From: Ceratopteris richardii
Taxonomy: Eukaryota; Streptophyta; Polypodiopsida; Polypodiales; Pteridaceae
Assembly (NCBI GenBank): GCA_020310875.1
Contig: CM035433.1
Span: 107,747,758 to 107,811,757, forward strand
Direction of reading: 5' to 3'
Length of the DNA stretch: 64,000 nt
Shown here: positions 19,514 to 30,754 of the stretch, piece by piece
Layout: every line of letters begins with the position of its first letter
How positions within the stretch are numbered: position 1 is the stretch's first letter
The notes under the pieces: generated by a model
Databases searched by the model: none
What the model was told of the DNA's origin: nothing
Seen by the model: the letters and a program-made list of their open reading frames with translations, nothing else
Translations under genes and position numbers: made by a program

Positions 19514-22500
19514 ATGAACTTGAGGTCAAGGAGAGTGCTAAGTAGCCGAAGAAGTGTCATGTCTTCTGTGGGAAGTGCTGCCCAGGTTAGTCACCACTCT
19601 GCCTATTCAGAGACCTCTAGTGACTTAGAGGAGGAAATACCCATGGCTTCGGAAGACATGCAGGGTCCAACTCCAAGTAGAAATTTCATGACTACTGTTG
19701 AGGGAGAGTACCGTACTTCCTTGCAGTATGTCTCTACCAATGCCCAGGAGATCCCCATCTACCTGGATGGCTTAAATAGATCTGTGGCTAGGATGGTAAC
19801 TTCCATGAATGCCACAATCGTGCCCCAACCTACTGTCAAGTACGAAGGAGGAGCATACGTAGACAAAATTGGTCACATCTACATCGTGACTCAATTTCCT
19901 AAAATGATCAATGAAAGGGGAGAATTAGTGGAACCAGAAAAGTCCAAAAGAACAAACCCTGAAGAGCTAGTGACTACCCCTAGAGGCAGATCCCAAGTAC
20001 CTCGAGTCTTGAGAGGAGACTTGATACCTCAAGACGACTATTTATTGGAAGTCTATATGATCCATGGATCAGACTTACTACTTCAAACAGACTTACCGGC
20101 TCCAGGGAGAGAAGAAAGCCCCATGACATTTTATGAGCTAAAGGATCCAGAAGATGAAGCTAGACTCACATACTTGGACAAAAATCAAAGGAGATATTGG
20201 CTAGTGAGTGCCTTAGATAGGGCTCCGCTGAGATACATGGGTGTGCCTATATTCCCTCAGAGAGATCAGGCAACTACTTCGCAAAACCCTTTTGGAAATC
20301 AACAAGAGATAGAACATACCACATCAGGGCAGACCAGCCAACGAAGTGTGCCAAACCGTACTCATGTGCAATTTGCAACTCCAGGAGTGCAAACACATAA
20401 TCAGGCCCACGTAGGGGTAGGTAATCAGTACCGACCACCCATAAGACCACGACCACTAGTAGGAGGGCAGTCGGGAATGCCCCTAGTTAGACCAGCAGTC
20501 CCTGTCTTCCCTGTGATGCCGAGACCACCAGAACCAATGAGAAGACTGAGACCTATACAAGTGGCCAAGTGTGTAAGAAATCATTATGATGGATTAGGAG
20601 AACCTTACGATCACATTGCCGAATTTAAACAAGTTCTAAGGGCAGAACAAGTAGACGACTTCTTTGTGCAATATGAGTCTTTTGGACTCACCCTCACAGG
20701 AACGACTCTAACTTGGTTCCAGCCATTGGACCCTAATCAATTTGGGAACATGGAGCAATTCTTTCAAGAATTCATTGGGGAATTCACAAAGAGAGGGATC
20801 AAACACAATTCCGCGTCTTTAATCCATAGTTTTAAACAGAACCCTAATGAAACAGTGAAAACAGCAGCTCGAAGATTCATTAATTTTTGATGCCCTGTTG
20901 TAGAGAGACCCACTCAACAAAAAATGATTTCATTATTTTTTGATGGACTCACGATTGGAACCCTAAGGACCTTAGTGTATGTGAAAAGACTAAAAACTTT
21001 GAGTGAATGTCTTCAAGAATGCATTGACCTAGAAGATAACCTAGCTGAGGACCTCAAAAGTACACCCAGCCCCACTAAATCAGAAGACTCACGAAGTACC
21101 ATTACTTCCAACTCTAGTAATATGGAGGAATTGGCTGAATTATTGGCAAAAAAACTAGGAGTCCAGGGACAAAGAACTTATCAACACCCAACTCAAAGAG
21201 TGCCTATGCTACGAAGATATAGCCTATCTCAAGGAGATCACCCCACACACGTGTGTGCGAGGAGGGACCGGTGCACATCAAAACTACCCATACAATAGAC
21301 AACACCAACCAGGAACCGCTTTGTACTGCCACATAGAACAAAAATACACTAATCACACCACTAAAAGTTGTCCATTCAATCGGCAAGCAAGACCATTCCA
21401 ACCACCACAGTATCGACCATATGGATATCCACCTAGAGAGCAAGGCAGAGAGATGCCCAGATACTATCCAACACCAGTAGGAGTATCAAGACCATATGAA
21501 CAAGCACCATATCCACCACCACAGCCAGTGTTAGGACCACAACTGTCACAACCTCAACAAGTAGTACCTGTGAAGTATACTCAACCCGAAGAGAATTTGG
21601 AGAGAGCCATAGTGCCAGCATCATCTACAATCAATGAGGAATCAGTGAACCCTGGATATGAGCTCCCACCAGGAGATTACTACCCATATGAAGCCAATAT
21701 GTTAGATTACGAACCAACCTATGATTCGGCTTATTATCGATATGGAAACTATGACCCAAGCCATGGCATTGAGGTCACAACTCTAATGTATACCGCTCCT
21801 AAAGCACAACCACCCATGAGACCAACCATTAGACCACCTATACCAAGAGGACCTTGTTATAGGTGCGGAGGAGACCATTTTATTAGAGAGTGCCCTCGAC
21901 CTTACAATCCACCACCACCTAGGACTTGGGAAGGATATTGCAAAGATTGTGGAAAGGAACATCTTTTCAGAGATTGCCCTAAGAATCCAACCAAGGTCCA
22001 GGACACTACACCTATCAATGTCATTGAAGTGATAGAAGGGTCTGGAAGTGATAAGGAATATACTGTGCCATTGAAGGCCATTACTAGAGCTCATATAAGG
22101 CAACAAAAAGGAAAACAACGAGAACGGGAACAAGAGAGCAATAAAATCGTAAGTCCTAAAGTTCAGGTAGTGGAAGATTCTGAAGATCCACAAGAGAGTG
22201 CACAGAACACCAAAGCTCAAAAAAGGAAGGAAAGAAGAGAAAAACTCAAAAATAAATGGACAAAAGATGAGAGTCAGAAAAGTAAAAAACAAACCCAAAA
22301 CAGAAGGGAACATAAAGAACAAGGGATCCAAGAGGAGACCCCAGTGTCACCACTTATCCAAGAGAAAGAGAAACCAGGATCAATTCTAGCTGACTCAAAA
22401 CCAGACGACTTAGACATGTGGCTGAAAGCTTACCACGCTAGAATTAAGACTCGGCCGAATATAGAGCAACACGAGAGACTTTACCCACAAGGGGAGCTGG

Positions 22501-23160
22501 AAAAGGAAAGACTAGCGATATGTGGGAAACTTATAGAGGTAGCACAAGCAACCCTAGAAAAGACTATCCCAGCTCTACCCGAGACAAGGATAACAGATGA
22601 TCAATACGAGGAATGTGCCCAATCCAAAGGTAAAGAACTCAAGGAGAAGGGAAACATAGATGAGCAATTGGAAACTCAAGAGGAACCTCTGTCAATAATA
22701 CCGGATTTAGAGGCAGAATGGCCGAAGGAATTATGGAAGAGACTTCGAGAAGAACAATGTAAGAAAAATGGAGTATCGAAACCTCCTTTCGAGGAAATAG
22801 ATGTAGAAGTTTATCAACCTAGTACCAACTTAGAGGAAGTATATGAGGAAGTATCAAGACTCGATAGGAGGAGGGAGGAAACCGTGAGTATTTCCACCTT
22901 ACCGAATTACATGGGAGAATACGAAAAGGAGTCTATAATAGTACGAGCACCCACAGTACATGGAAAAAGAAAAGGGAACTCTGAAAAAAGTTCACACAAT
23001 CTAACGGAACTCAAGAAAACAAAAGTACAATGCAAGTTGACTGTGGAAGAGTTGCTTCAACTTAAGCCACAATTATGGAAACAATTAGCAAGCCATTTAG
23101 AATTAGAGCCAAAGAAGGAAGAAAAGGAAGGAAAGGAAAGAGAGAACACATCTAAAAGAC
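19514..23160 (+). pseudogene. Gag polyprotein, element B
   Basis: It starts MNLRSRRVLSSRRS, matching MNLRSGRH of element A, which fixes the start. The N-terminal half (residues 1-330) has no named domain, but blocks such as VKYEGGAYVDKIGHIYIVTQ are shared with A. The Gag core follows (DGLGEPYDHIAEFKQVLRAE, TTLTWFQPLD, SASLIHSFKQNPNETVK). A TGA at 20888-20890 interrupts the core. A frameshift near 21260-21290 damages the first knuckle. Knuckles two and three (CYRCGGDHFIREC, CKDCGKEHLFRDC) are intact. A charged Lys/Glu-rich linker runs on into protease 1 in the same frame, with no stop between gag and pol. Confidence 0.88.
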
Positions 23161-24450
23161 AAATCCCAGTGGATAAAGTGGGAGAGTTTAGTGAAGGAGA
23201 CGAAGGTAATACGTGTCTGTCTGTCACTTACAATGGGTACATGACCAAGGCTATACTAGACACGGGAGTCGGGGTAGGAATTGCCACCAAGGAGATTTGG
23301 GAGAAATGGGGAAAACCTGCCTTACGACCCACACGCATGAAGCTCCAATTAGCAGACGGGCATGTGGAGAAACCCTTAGGAATATTGGAAAGAATCAAAT
23401 TAACCACCTGTGGAGTAGAATTTGAACACACATTAGCCATCTGTAAGTTCGAGGAAGCTAACAACTATGAAATGATATTGGGACGACCCTTTATGAGACA
23501 AATGCGGGTAGTGCAAGACTGGGGAAGAGATTCATTGTACCTACAACATCAAAGAAACACGAACAAGATAAAATTCCATACATTTGCTTATCGAGATGTC
23601 CCTCCACTACAGTGGAATCCCATACGCAAGGAGGAAGATGACCTATCCATGCACAGTGTTGGGTCGAGCGTTCAATCTTGGATGCACGAGGATGCTCAGT
23701 TATGGATGTGCAAAGAGGCCAAGAAGGAGGAGAATAAAAGAAAACTGTGGCCGATAGGACATCCTAACTACCAACCAGTAGAGGACCCTGATTACATGCC
23801 TCAAATCTTTCCTAATGAGACCTGACCCGCATGGATGGATGGAAATCTTAGCCACCTTAGATGTGTGCGTGAATGAGGAAGTTTTGACAATGAACGAGTG
23901 CATAGATGAGGAAGGCTATGATGTAAATCTTTATATGGTTGTTCTTCAAGAAGTAGAAGAAGGGGAAGTTTTGGAAAAAGAATGGAAAGAGGAATATGAG
24001 AGTATAGAAATGGAACCGGAATTCGACTCCGAAGAGAGTTACCTAGACACCATTCAAAGTAAAGAAGGACAACAACCAACAAAGATCTTAGCAATCAAAG
24101 CTGCTCCCCTGGTACAAGAACAAGTGGAAGACATGAGCAAGACGGAACCAAACCCAGATCTTTTTGAAGTCCCTGAACATTTTAAAAAATATGAAGTAGA
24201 AGAAAGAAAGGTGGCCATTCAAATGCCTAAACGAGAGGTGATAGACGGAGAAGCATACGACAACAAAGAACAAACAAAAAAGATTGTGGTAACAGTGGAA
24301 GACAGAGAAGAGCGATGTACATACATAGGCAAAGATGTATCAATTGAAGAGGAAGAAGAACTCATACAACTTATCCAAGAATATCGAGATGTGTTTGCAT
24401 GGACATATAAGGATCTTAAGGGTGTGGAACCCAACATTTGTTCTCATCGA
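23161..24450 (+). pseudogene. Protease 1 and AP1-RT linker, element B
   Basis: AILDTGVGVGIAT holds the catalytic DTG (about 23258), followed by RPTRMKLQLADGHVEKPLG and the MILGRPFMRQ motif. The protein continues through AYRDVPPLQWNPIRKE and WMHEDAQLWMCKEA, with a frameshift at about 23815-23822. Beyond this lie an acidic linker, DLFEVPEHFKKYEVEE, and the EYRDVFAWTYKDLKGVEP block that precedes RT. It processes Gag-Pol in the canonical position. AP1 is intact apart from the downstream shift. Confidence 0.88.
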
Positions 24451-25800
24451 ATACCGATGACTGCAGACGCAAAACCCTCTAAACAATGCCCTTATACGTA
24501 TAATGAGGTTTATGCAGCCAAAATTAAGGAAGAAATTGACAAACTACTAGCTGCAGGATTCATATATGAGATAGAACACACCGATTGGGTATCGCCTTTA
24601 GTTGTTGTGCCGAAGAAAAATGGAAAATTGAGGGTGTGCATTAACTTGAAAAAGGTCAATGCAGCCACCATACGTGATAGCTACCCGTTACCCATCACAG
24701 ACCATCTATTGGAGAGAGTAACAGGAAAGGAAGTCTATAGCTTCTTGGATGGATTCTCCGGATACAACCAAGTAGCTATTGCTACTGAGGATCAACATAA
24801 GACCGCATTCGCGACCGAATGGGGAGTCTATGCTTTCAGAGTGATGCCTTTTGGACTCACTAATGCACCTGCTACTTTTCAACGATTGATGTGTCATGTT
24901 TTCAAGGAATTCCTGAAAAAAGTATGGAAGTGTATGTAGATGATCTATGTACATACTCGAATCAAAGACGGGATCACATTCCCGAATTGAGAAAAATATT
25001 TAACAAATGCTGTCAGTATCCAGTCTGCCTAAACCCAGAAAAGTGTGTCTTGATGGTGAGACAAGGGAAGATCTTAGGACACATAGTCTCAAGAAATGGA
25101 ATATCCATGGATGAGGACAAGATCAAGGTCATTTTAGAGCTTCCTAGACCAAAGAATGCAAAAGAGGTACAAGCTTTTATGGGACATTGTGGATATTACC
25201 GTCGGTTCATTCACATGTATGCCATAATAGCCAAACCCCTGTATGGTCTCTTAACTCAATTCACTTGGACTGAGGAGTGCGAGAAAGCATTCAATGAATT
25301 AAAAAAAAGACTTAGCATAGCCCCAATTCTGAAAACGCCCAATTGGAACAAGCCATTTCATATTCACGTGGATGCGTCTAATTATGCAATCGGATGTATC
25401 TTAGCCCAACCAACCGATGAAGGAAAGCTAGATCACCCAATTGCCTATGCGAGTAGACAACGAAATCAAGCGGAAAGGAATTATACCACTACTGAACGAG
25501 AAGGGTTAGGAATGGTCTATGCAGTGAAGAAATTCAGACACTATCTTTTAGCCAACAATTTCAAGTTCTTCATAGACCATCAGGCCTTACTGTACTTGGT
25601 TAATAAACCCTGTAACACGGGAAGATTAGTAAGATGGTTCTTACTGTTAATGGAGTTCGACTTTGAAGTGGTAGTAAAAAAGGGAAACACGCATGTAAGA
25701 GCCGACCACCTTTCTAGGTTAACCCACGGAGAACCTCCAAGTGGAATACCCGATGATCTGCCAGATACTTACTTGTTCAATTTGGAAGTGTGTCCAAAGT
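24451..25800 (+). pseudogene. Reverse transcriptase and RNase H, element B
   Basis: RT starts at KPSKQCPYTYNEVYAAKI and contains WVSPLVVVPKKNGKLRVCIN, FLDGFSGYNQVAIA, VMPFGLTNAPATFQRL and the catalytic MEVYVDDLC at about 24925-24945. A one-base indel in an A-run at about 24915 puts YVDD in a different frame from the fingers. RNase H follows with HVDASNYAIGCILAQPT, ASRQRNQAERNYTTTEREG and FFIDHQALLYLVNKP. Order and spacing equal those of element A, so the function assignment is secure although the gene is broken. Confidence 0.9.
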
Positions 25801-27600
25801 GGGCAGAGAAATTAATTCCTATACTCACCCATGGCCCACACCACTCAATCAATAAGAATAGCAAAAAGGAAATTCTTCAATCAAGAAATTTGCATATTAT
25901 TGCTGGAAGCGTGTACTATAAGGATCCCAATGGAGTGTTGCTAAGATGTGCCGAGGAGGATGAACAAAAGCAACTAATTGAGCAAGCACATGTGAACAAA
26001 TGGAGAACACACCAAGGAACGTATGGAACCATTCGGGAATTGAAAAGATTAGGAGTGTACTGGCCTGACATGCCCAAGGACGTCCATGACTACATGAGTA
26101 ATTGTGCAGAATGCCAGGAGACAATCCCGGAGGATCATATGTCCATACCATTTTCAACCATAGCACCCAATTGGAGTCAAACATTGGTTAAATTTCTAAA
26201 GAATAGAGAACATGAGGAGGGAATAAGTTTGAGACTAGAAGATGATCCCTAGAAGAAATGAGCAAGGATTACGTACTTATGGGAAAACAATTGTTTACGA
26301 GAGGAAAGGATAACCAATTACGATTATGTGTGCATGAAGGAGCATGAAGGAGAGTATCTACCCATATTAGAGATGGCACACACAGGTGCCACGGGAGGTC
26401 ATTTTTCAGCTGAGAGAACTGTCAAAATGATCCTCTTCGTCGGCTTGTGGTGGCCAACTCTACATATGGATGCGGAGACTTATGTACAAAGCTGTGAAAC
26501 ATGCCAAAGGGCTAAATACCCAATTAGGAGAGATGACATGCCATTAAGACCTATGGTGTGTGCGAGAGCATTCTCCAAGTGGGGTATCGACTTCATAGGA
26601 CCCATCAACCAACCAGCCAAAGGCTCTCATGCAGAGTACATTATAGTAGCCACAGATTACTTGACCAAATGGGTAGAAGCAAAAGCTACAAGAAAGAACG
26701 ATGCTCAGACCACTGCTAAATTCCTTTTCGAGAATATATTCACTCGTTTCGGATTACCAATTGAGATTGTGAGTGACCAAGGAACGCACTTTCTTAATGA
26801 AGTAATAGAGTCGCTAATGAATGAATTTTTAGTGATTCACAAAAAATCAGCCCCATACCATCCCCAAGCCAATGGTCAAGCGGAAAGTTCCAACAAGGTA
26901 TTATGTACTGTATTGACAAAGATTGTCAATAATGGAAGGTCGGATTGGGACAAACAATTGCATCATGCAATTTGGGCCTTCCGAGTAGCATATAAGACTG
27001 CCATTGGAACTACCCCATTCAATTTAGTGTATGGGCAGAACGCTATTTTGCCGATTGATTTTTTAATCCCAACCTTGAGAGTAGCCCAACAGTATGAATG
27101 GAACGGACATGAGTTATCCCAACAACTCTACCAAATCGAGAAGTTACATGAAACTAGGTTACAAGCAGTGGCAGGAATCTACGTAGCCAAAAGAAGACAA
27201 AAGGCATATTATGATGCACATATAAAAGACAAAGGACTTAAAGAGGGAGACTTAGTCTTGGTGTACACCTTAAAACAACATGCCAAGAAATTACAAAAAC
27301 GCGGATATGGACCTCTGATCATCAATAGAATATCTACTAGTGGAGCAGTTAATCTAGCCACTCTAGATGGAGACGTTCTTCCTAACTACATAAGTGGATG
27401 TAGAGTTAAAAGGTTCATGGAGCCATTGACGGATCAAATGTTAGCACGTCTAGTAGGTGCTCAAAATAGGAAGAAAGAGGAAGAACGGATTAGAGAGGAG
27501 GCCCGACAAGAAGCCCTAGGACGCATTAAGAAAAGGAAAGAATGGATAAGACAACGAGATGAACGCTATCTCCAAGGAGAAGAGCCTATCCCTATGGCCA
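25801..27600 (+). pseudogene. Integrase with two HHCC modules, element B
   Basis: The first zinc module, AHVNKWRTHQGTYG followed by NCAECQ, and the second, AHTGATGGHFSAE followed by SCETCQ, each have the spacing HX6HX30CX2C. Between them, at 26222-26340, lie two compensating frameshifts. The core keeps Asp in GIDFIGP, Asp in VSDQGTHF and Glu in GQAESSN with DD35E spacing. The C-terminal block GPLIINRISTSGAVNLATLD precedes a basic linker and AP2. Confidence 0.9.
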
Positions 27601-28272
27601 ACTACCAAGTCCATGACTCGGACACGACGAAGTCATATATGTCACAGCCTTACCTGAACCTAGGGATCGGCAAGACAGAATACAAATTGATAGATGCATT
27701 GATAGACTCAGGAGCAGGACTTAGTTGCATATGAAATACAGACATAAAAGATCTGCAATTGAGTATGAATTCCACAAGAGCCCGATTGATAGGAATTGGA
27801 GGTCAAACCCTAGAAGGCATTGGAACAACAGTAGTATCCCTCCACCTAGGAAATTCCTCCATGGAACAAAGATTCTTAGTGTGCAAAGATGAGGATTTAA
27901 TAGAAGAATTAATCCTCGGACAGGACTGGATCATTGAGAACGAAGTAAGCATCAACCTAGCTCAAGGCTATGTTTCTGCCAAGATCGGGCACAAAGAAAT
28001 TTTCAGCTTATTAGGAGAGAAACCTTTACTTCAACCAAAGGTAGTCGAGAGTTCTGAGAGCTGCCAAGAAAAGACACTGGAAAGTGATCCCAATCCTCAT
28101 ATCTCAGAAACCAATCTAGAAGACAAAGAAAGTTCAAACTATACAATGTCTACAGAAGAATCGAAATCACCACATTCAGGTGAGGAACAACAAGGCACTA
28201 AGGAAACCAACTCTCCTGGAGCTCCTCACCCAGCCAAAAGATCACCATATTGGAAAACAACAAGTAGATACT
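27601..28272 (+). pseudogene. Second protease (AP2) and tail, element B
   Basis: DALIDSGAGLSCI carries the DSG triplet at about 27705. A TGA at 27732-27734 follows where A has a sense codon. The same frame then continues with ARLIGIGGQTLEGIGT, FLVCKDEDL and ELILGQDWI. After the domain comes GYVSAKIGHKEIFSLLGE and an acidic Ser-rich tail. The tail ends mid-frame at the LTR of element A (28273); the last residues of the open frame up to 28388 are LTR sequence and do not belong to B. Confidence 0.87.
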
Positions 28273-28840
28273 TGTTGGCACACAAAGCAACAGAGGAATC
28301 ATGCACAATACGGCAACAAGGCCAGATCATTTTTCCCCATGGGTTATGTACAACTCAAGTGATTTTAATCACTACACAAACATTGTAAATCCCGTTTTTG
28401 GTAGAATAGACTCCATTTTGTGCAAGCCGAGGAGTCCTCGAGCTTGAGGAGTATTAGAAGTACCATCGTACCAGTTTTCATAATTTTTAGACTTCGTTTG
28501 AGCCCTCAAATAAGCCCTGGAACCTAATTTTTAACTAGGCCGGACACTAGGTCTGGACAGGGCCAAAGCTAGTCAAAAACTATAAAAAGAGCTAGAGAGC
28601 TCATTTTTGAGGTTGGATTGTAATTGAAACGAACTTGTAAGAGCTATTGAAAGTAATCTAAAGAACTCCATTGATTCTCTCTCTTTGTCTTGCCGTGTGT
28701 GCGCGTGTGTGTGTATGTGTGTGCATGCTTGTGTGCTTCTCACTCACGCACTTGTGCCGCCACTTGCTCGAGGTCTTCATACCATCCTCACGTCTTCCCG
28801 GATTGACATTAAAGGAGGTGCTACTCATCACTGAGCTACA
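28273..28840 (+). repeat. 5' LTR of element A
   Basis: Starts TGTTGGCACAC, ends GAGCTACA, 568 bp. It contains the inverted-repeat-like GAGTCCTCGAGCTTGAGGAG (28430-28449), the TATA box, a pyrimidine tract and a GT-rich stretch in U5. It interrupts the tail of element B. Confidence 0.97.
28581..28587 (+). promoter_or_regulatory. TATA box of the element A LTRs
   Basis: TATAAAA, with the identical copy at 45158-45164 in the 3' LTR and equivalents in the LTRs of E, H and I. Transcription would start roughly 30 bases downstream. Confidence 0.75.
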
Positions 28841-28848
28841 CCAAATTT

Positions 28849-28866
28849 TGGCGCCGTTGCCGGGGA
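28849..28866 (+). other. Primer-binding site (tRNA-Asp), element A
   Basis: TGGCGCCGTTGCCGGGGA is an 18-base perfect complement of the plant tRNA-Asp 3' end as I know it. It starts 8 bases after the LTR. It is the undecayed reference for the sites in I, B and H. Confidence 0.93.
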
Positions 28867-29336
28867 TCGAGCTTTGAGGACGAGCGTGTGATGGTAAGAC
28901 GTAGAGTTGACGCGTTGGAGTTGTAGGTATTTTCTTCACTCTCATCGGTTTTCTTTTACTTTCTTCACCATCTTCATCATCATCATCACCATCTCCCACA
29001 TCCATCTCCATCATCGCGAAAATTTCAGTTTTTTTACTATATCCCCATCTCCACCTCATTTCCCTCATTTCACTTGTGAGAGAGAGCGAGAGAGCGAATT
29101 TGCATGCGCTGTTTTTTGCATGTTTCTTGAGCTATTTTGCAGGTTTTTTGCTGTACCATCATCCCCAGCAGTGTGCGCAGGTACGACAGGCTCTGCACAG
29201 GTCCCGGGACGACAAACTCTGTCTATCGCGACAGACAGAAAATCTTAACATTTTGTGAATGCATGATTAGCACTGTAACCTACACCTTGAGGGCACTCTA
29301 GATCACTAGAAGTTTTTCAAAAATTTGCGTTTTTTC
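28867..29336 (+). other. Leader, part 1, element A
   Basis: Untranslated region after the PBS, with an ATC-rich trinucleotide run (28970-29010) and one early palindromic unit at 29220-29235. Short open frames are not shared with B and are not considered genes. Confidence 0.8.
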
Positions 29337-29911
29337 AGTCTATCGCGACAGACACCGTCTATCGCGACAGACACTGTCTATCGCGACAGACACCGTCTAT
29401 CGCGACAGACAGAGACCCACGACAGACACCGTCTATCGCGACAGACAGAATTTCACGACAGATAGCGTCTATCGCGACAGACACCGTCTATCGCGACAGA
29501 CAGAAATCTGCGACAGACACTGTCTATCGCGACAGACAGAATTTCACGACAGATAGCGTCTATCGCGACAGACACCGTCTATCGCGACAGACAGAAATCC
29601 GCGACAGACACTGTCTATCGCGATAGACAGAATTTCACGACAGATAGCATCTATCGCGACAGACACCGTCTATCGCGACAGACAGAAATCCGCGACAGAC
29701 ACTGTCTATCGCGACAGACAGAATTTCACGACAGATAGCGTCTATCGCGACAGACATCGTCTATCGCGACAGACACCGTCTATCGCGACAGACAGAAATC
29801 CACGATAGACACTGTCTATCGCGACAGACACCGTCTATCGCGACAGATAGCCCCCACGATAGATTGTGTCTATCGCGACAGACACCGTCTATCGCGATAG
29901 ACAGACATTTT
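29337..29911 (+). repeat. Palindromic leader array of element A
   Basis: About twenty copies of the near-palindrome TCTATCGCGACAGA, mostly in 18-19-bp subunits with ACACC or ACACT spacers. A larger period is visible: the marker GAATTTCACG starts at 29448, 29539, 29630 and 29721, exactly 91 bases apart each time. The array is almost undecayed at CG. It lies between PBS and gag. It is not a CRISPR array, since spacers repeat and the host is a plant. Confidence 0.95.
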
Positions 29912-30754
29912 CGGCAAAAAATTAAGGAGTGAATTTTTGGAAATTTAGGCTAAATTTTGGGCATATTTGCACTTTCATGTACTCATATACTTACGAAGGC
30001 CTTAGAAAATGTATTAAAACCCCCGAAAGGTTCTGTCTGTCTAGTCAACCCCCTAAACCCTGAACGGTCATAACTTTTTCATACGAAATCCATTTTCTGA
30101 GCTCTAGGGCTTGTCGGAAAGCTCGTGACATAGGATATTTGGAAGTTGACACACAGAGGGGTAGAAACACCAAGGGAGTTCTAGAGGAAATTTCTAGCAA
30201 TACAAAAGGGGGAACAAGGGTCATTAAAAAAGTGTCTGAAATAAATTGTCTGTCAGTTGAGAGGTCTACTTGGAGCTAATCTTGGGATTTATGCAGGCCT
30301 ATTGAGAAGCAATTGAGAGTATCCAAGCAAGGGTGTTGCGCACGCTTGAGAATCAACTTCTCGAGCACTAAAGAGCAAGGTTCGGCAAGAAAGGTCGGAA
30401 TATTCTCAACTCCTCTTCGTCAATTCCTAGCTTAGGCTAAGAACGATTAGAAGTAGGAGTAAGTCAGGGCGAGGATAGGCCACTATCAAGTTGAAGACTA
30501 CCTAAAAACTCAAGTTCAAGCTAAAAACTTAATCTCTGTACTGTCGACAACATAAAGGAAAGAACCTAACGTGGAACGATCAACCTGAAAGTACGAAGAA
30601 CATTCAAGTATTCCTGACGACGTAATAACAGATAAGACTTTAAACACGAGGAATAACTAAAAAGAATCAAGTGACTGGTACCAATTGATCGGCAACGAGG
30701 TTGTACTCTGAAAAAAAAAAAAAAAAAAAAAAATTGGGCTAATCCGTTAGGCAT
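29912..30754 (+). other. Leader, part 2, element A
   Basis: About 840 bp between the array and the gag start. It holds no recognisable gene. A run of 22 A (about 30710-30731) lies 23 bases before the gag ATG and may be a slippage-prone site. Confidence 0.75.

Larger units (their letters stand above)
17094..28272 (+). mobile_element. Element B, nearly full-length Gypsy of a second subfamily
   Basis: The order is 5' LTR, tRNA-Asp PBS, palindromic leader, gag, AP1, RT, RNase H, integrase with two HHCC modules, AP2, and the start of a tail. It is then cut at 28272 by the 5' LTR of element A. The architecture equals that of A, but LTR, leader and most residues differ, so it is a separate subfamily shared with C and D. 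Inactive: two in-frame TGA codons (both where a CGA Arg codon is plausible) and at least five frameshifts. It has no 3' LTR in the window. Confidence 0.9.

Noticed and set aside
24900-24945. Programmed frameshift in RT of element B
   Set aside because: It lies in the RT core in front of YVDD, where no polyprotein uses recoding. A has a continuous frame there, so a simple indel in an A-run is more likely.
26222-26345. An intron between the two zinc modules in B
   Set aside because: The sequence aligns with coding sequence of A in another frame, so two compensating indels explain it without splicing.
28849-28866. A tRNA gene fragment
   Set aside because: Only the 18 bases complementary to the 3' end of tRNA-Asp are present, directly after an LTR, so it is a primer-binding site.
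29337-29911. Regular short repeats that look like a CRISPR array
   Set aside because: The spacers are themselves repeated, the units are 18-19 bp with a 91-bp block period, and the context is the leader of a plant LTR retrotransposon.
30710-30731. Poly-A tail of a processed retrocopy
   Set aside because: It lies inside the leader of intact element A, close to the gag start, with no retrocopied sequence before it.
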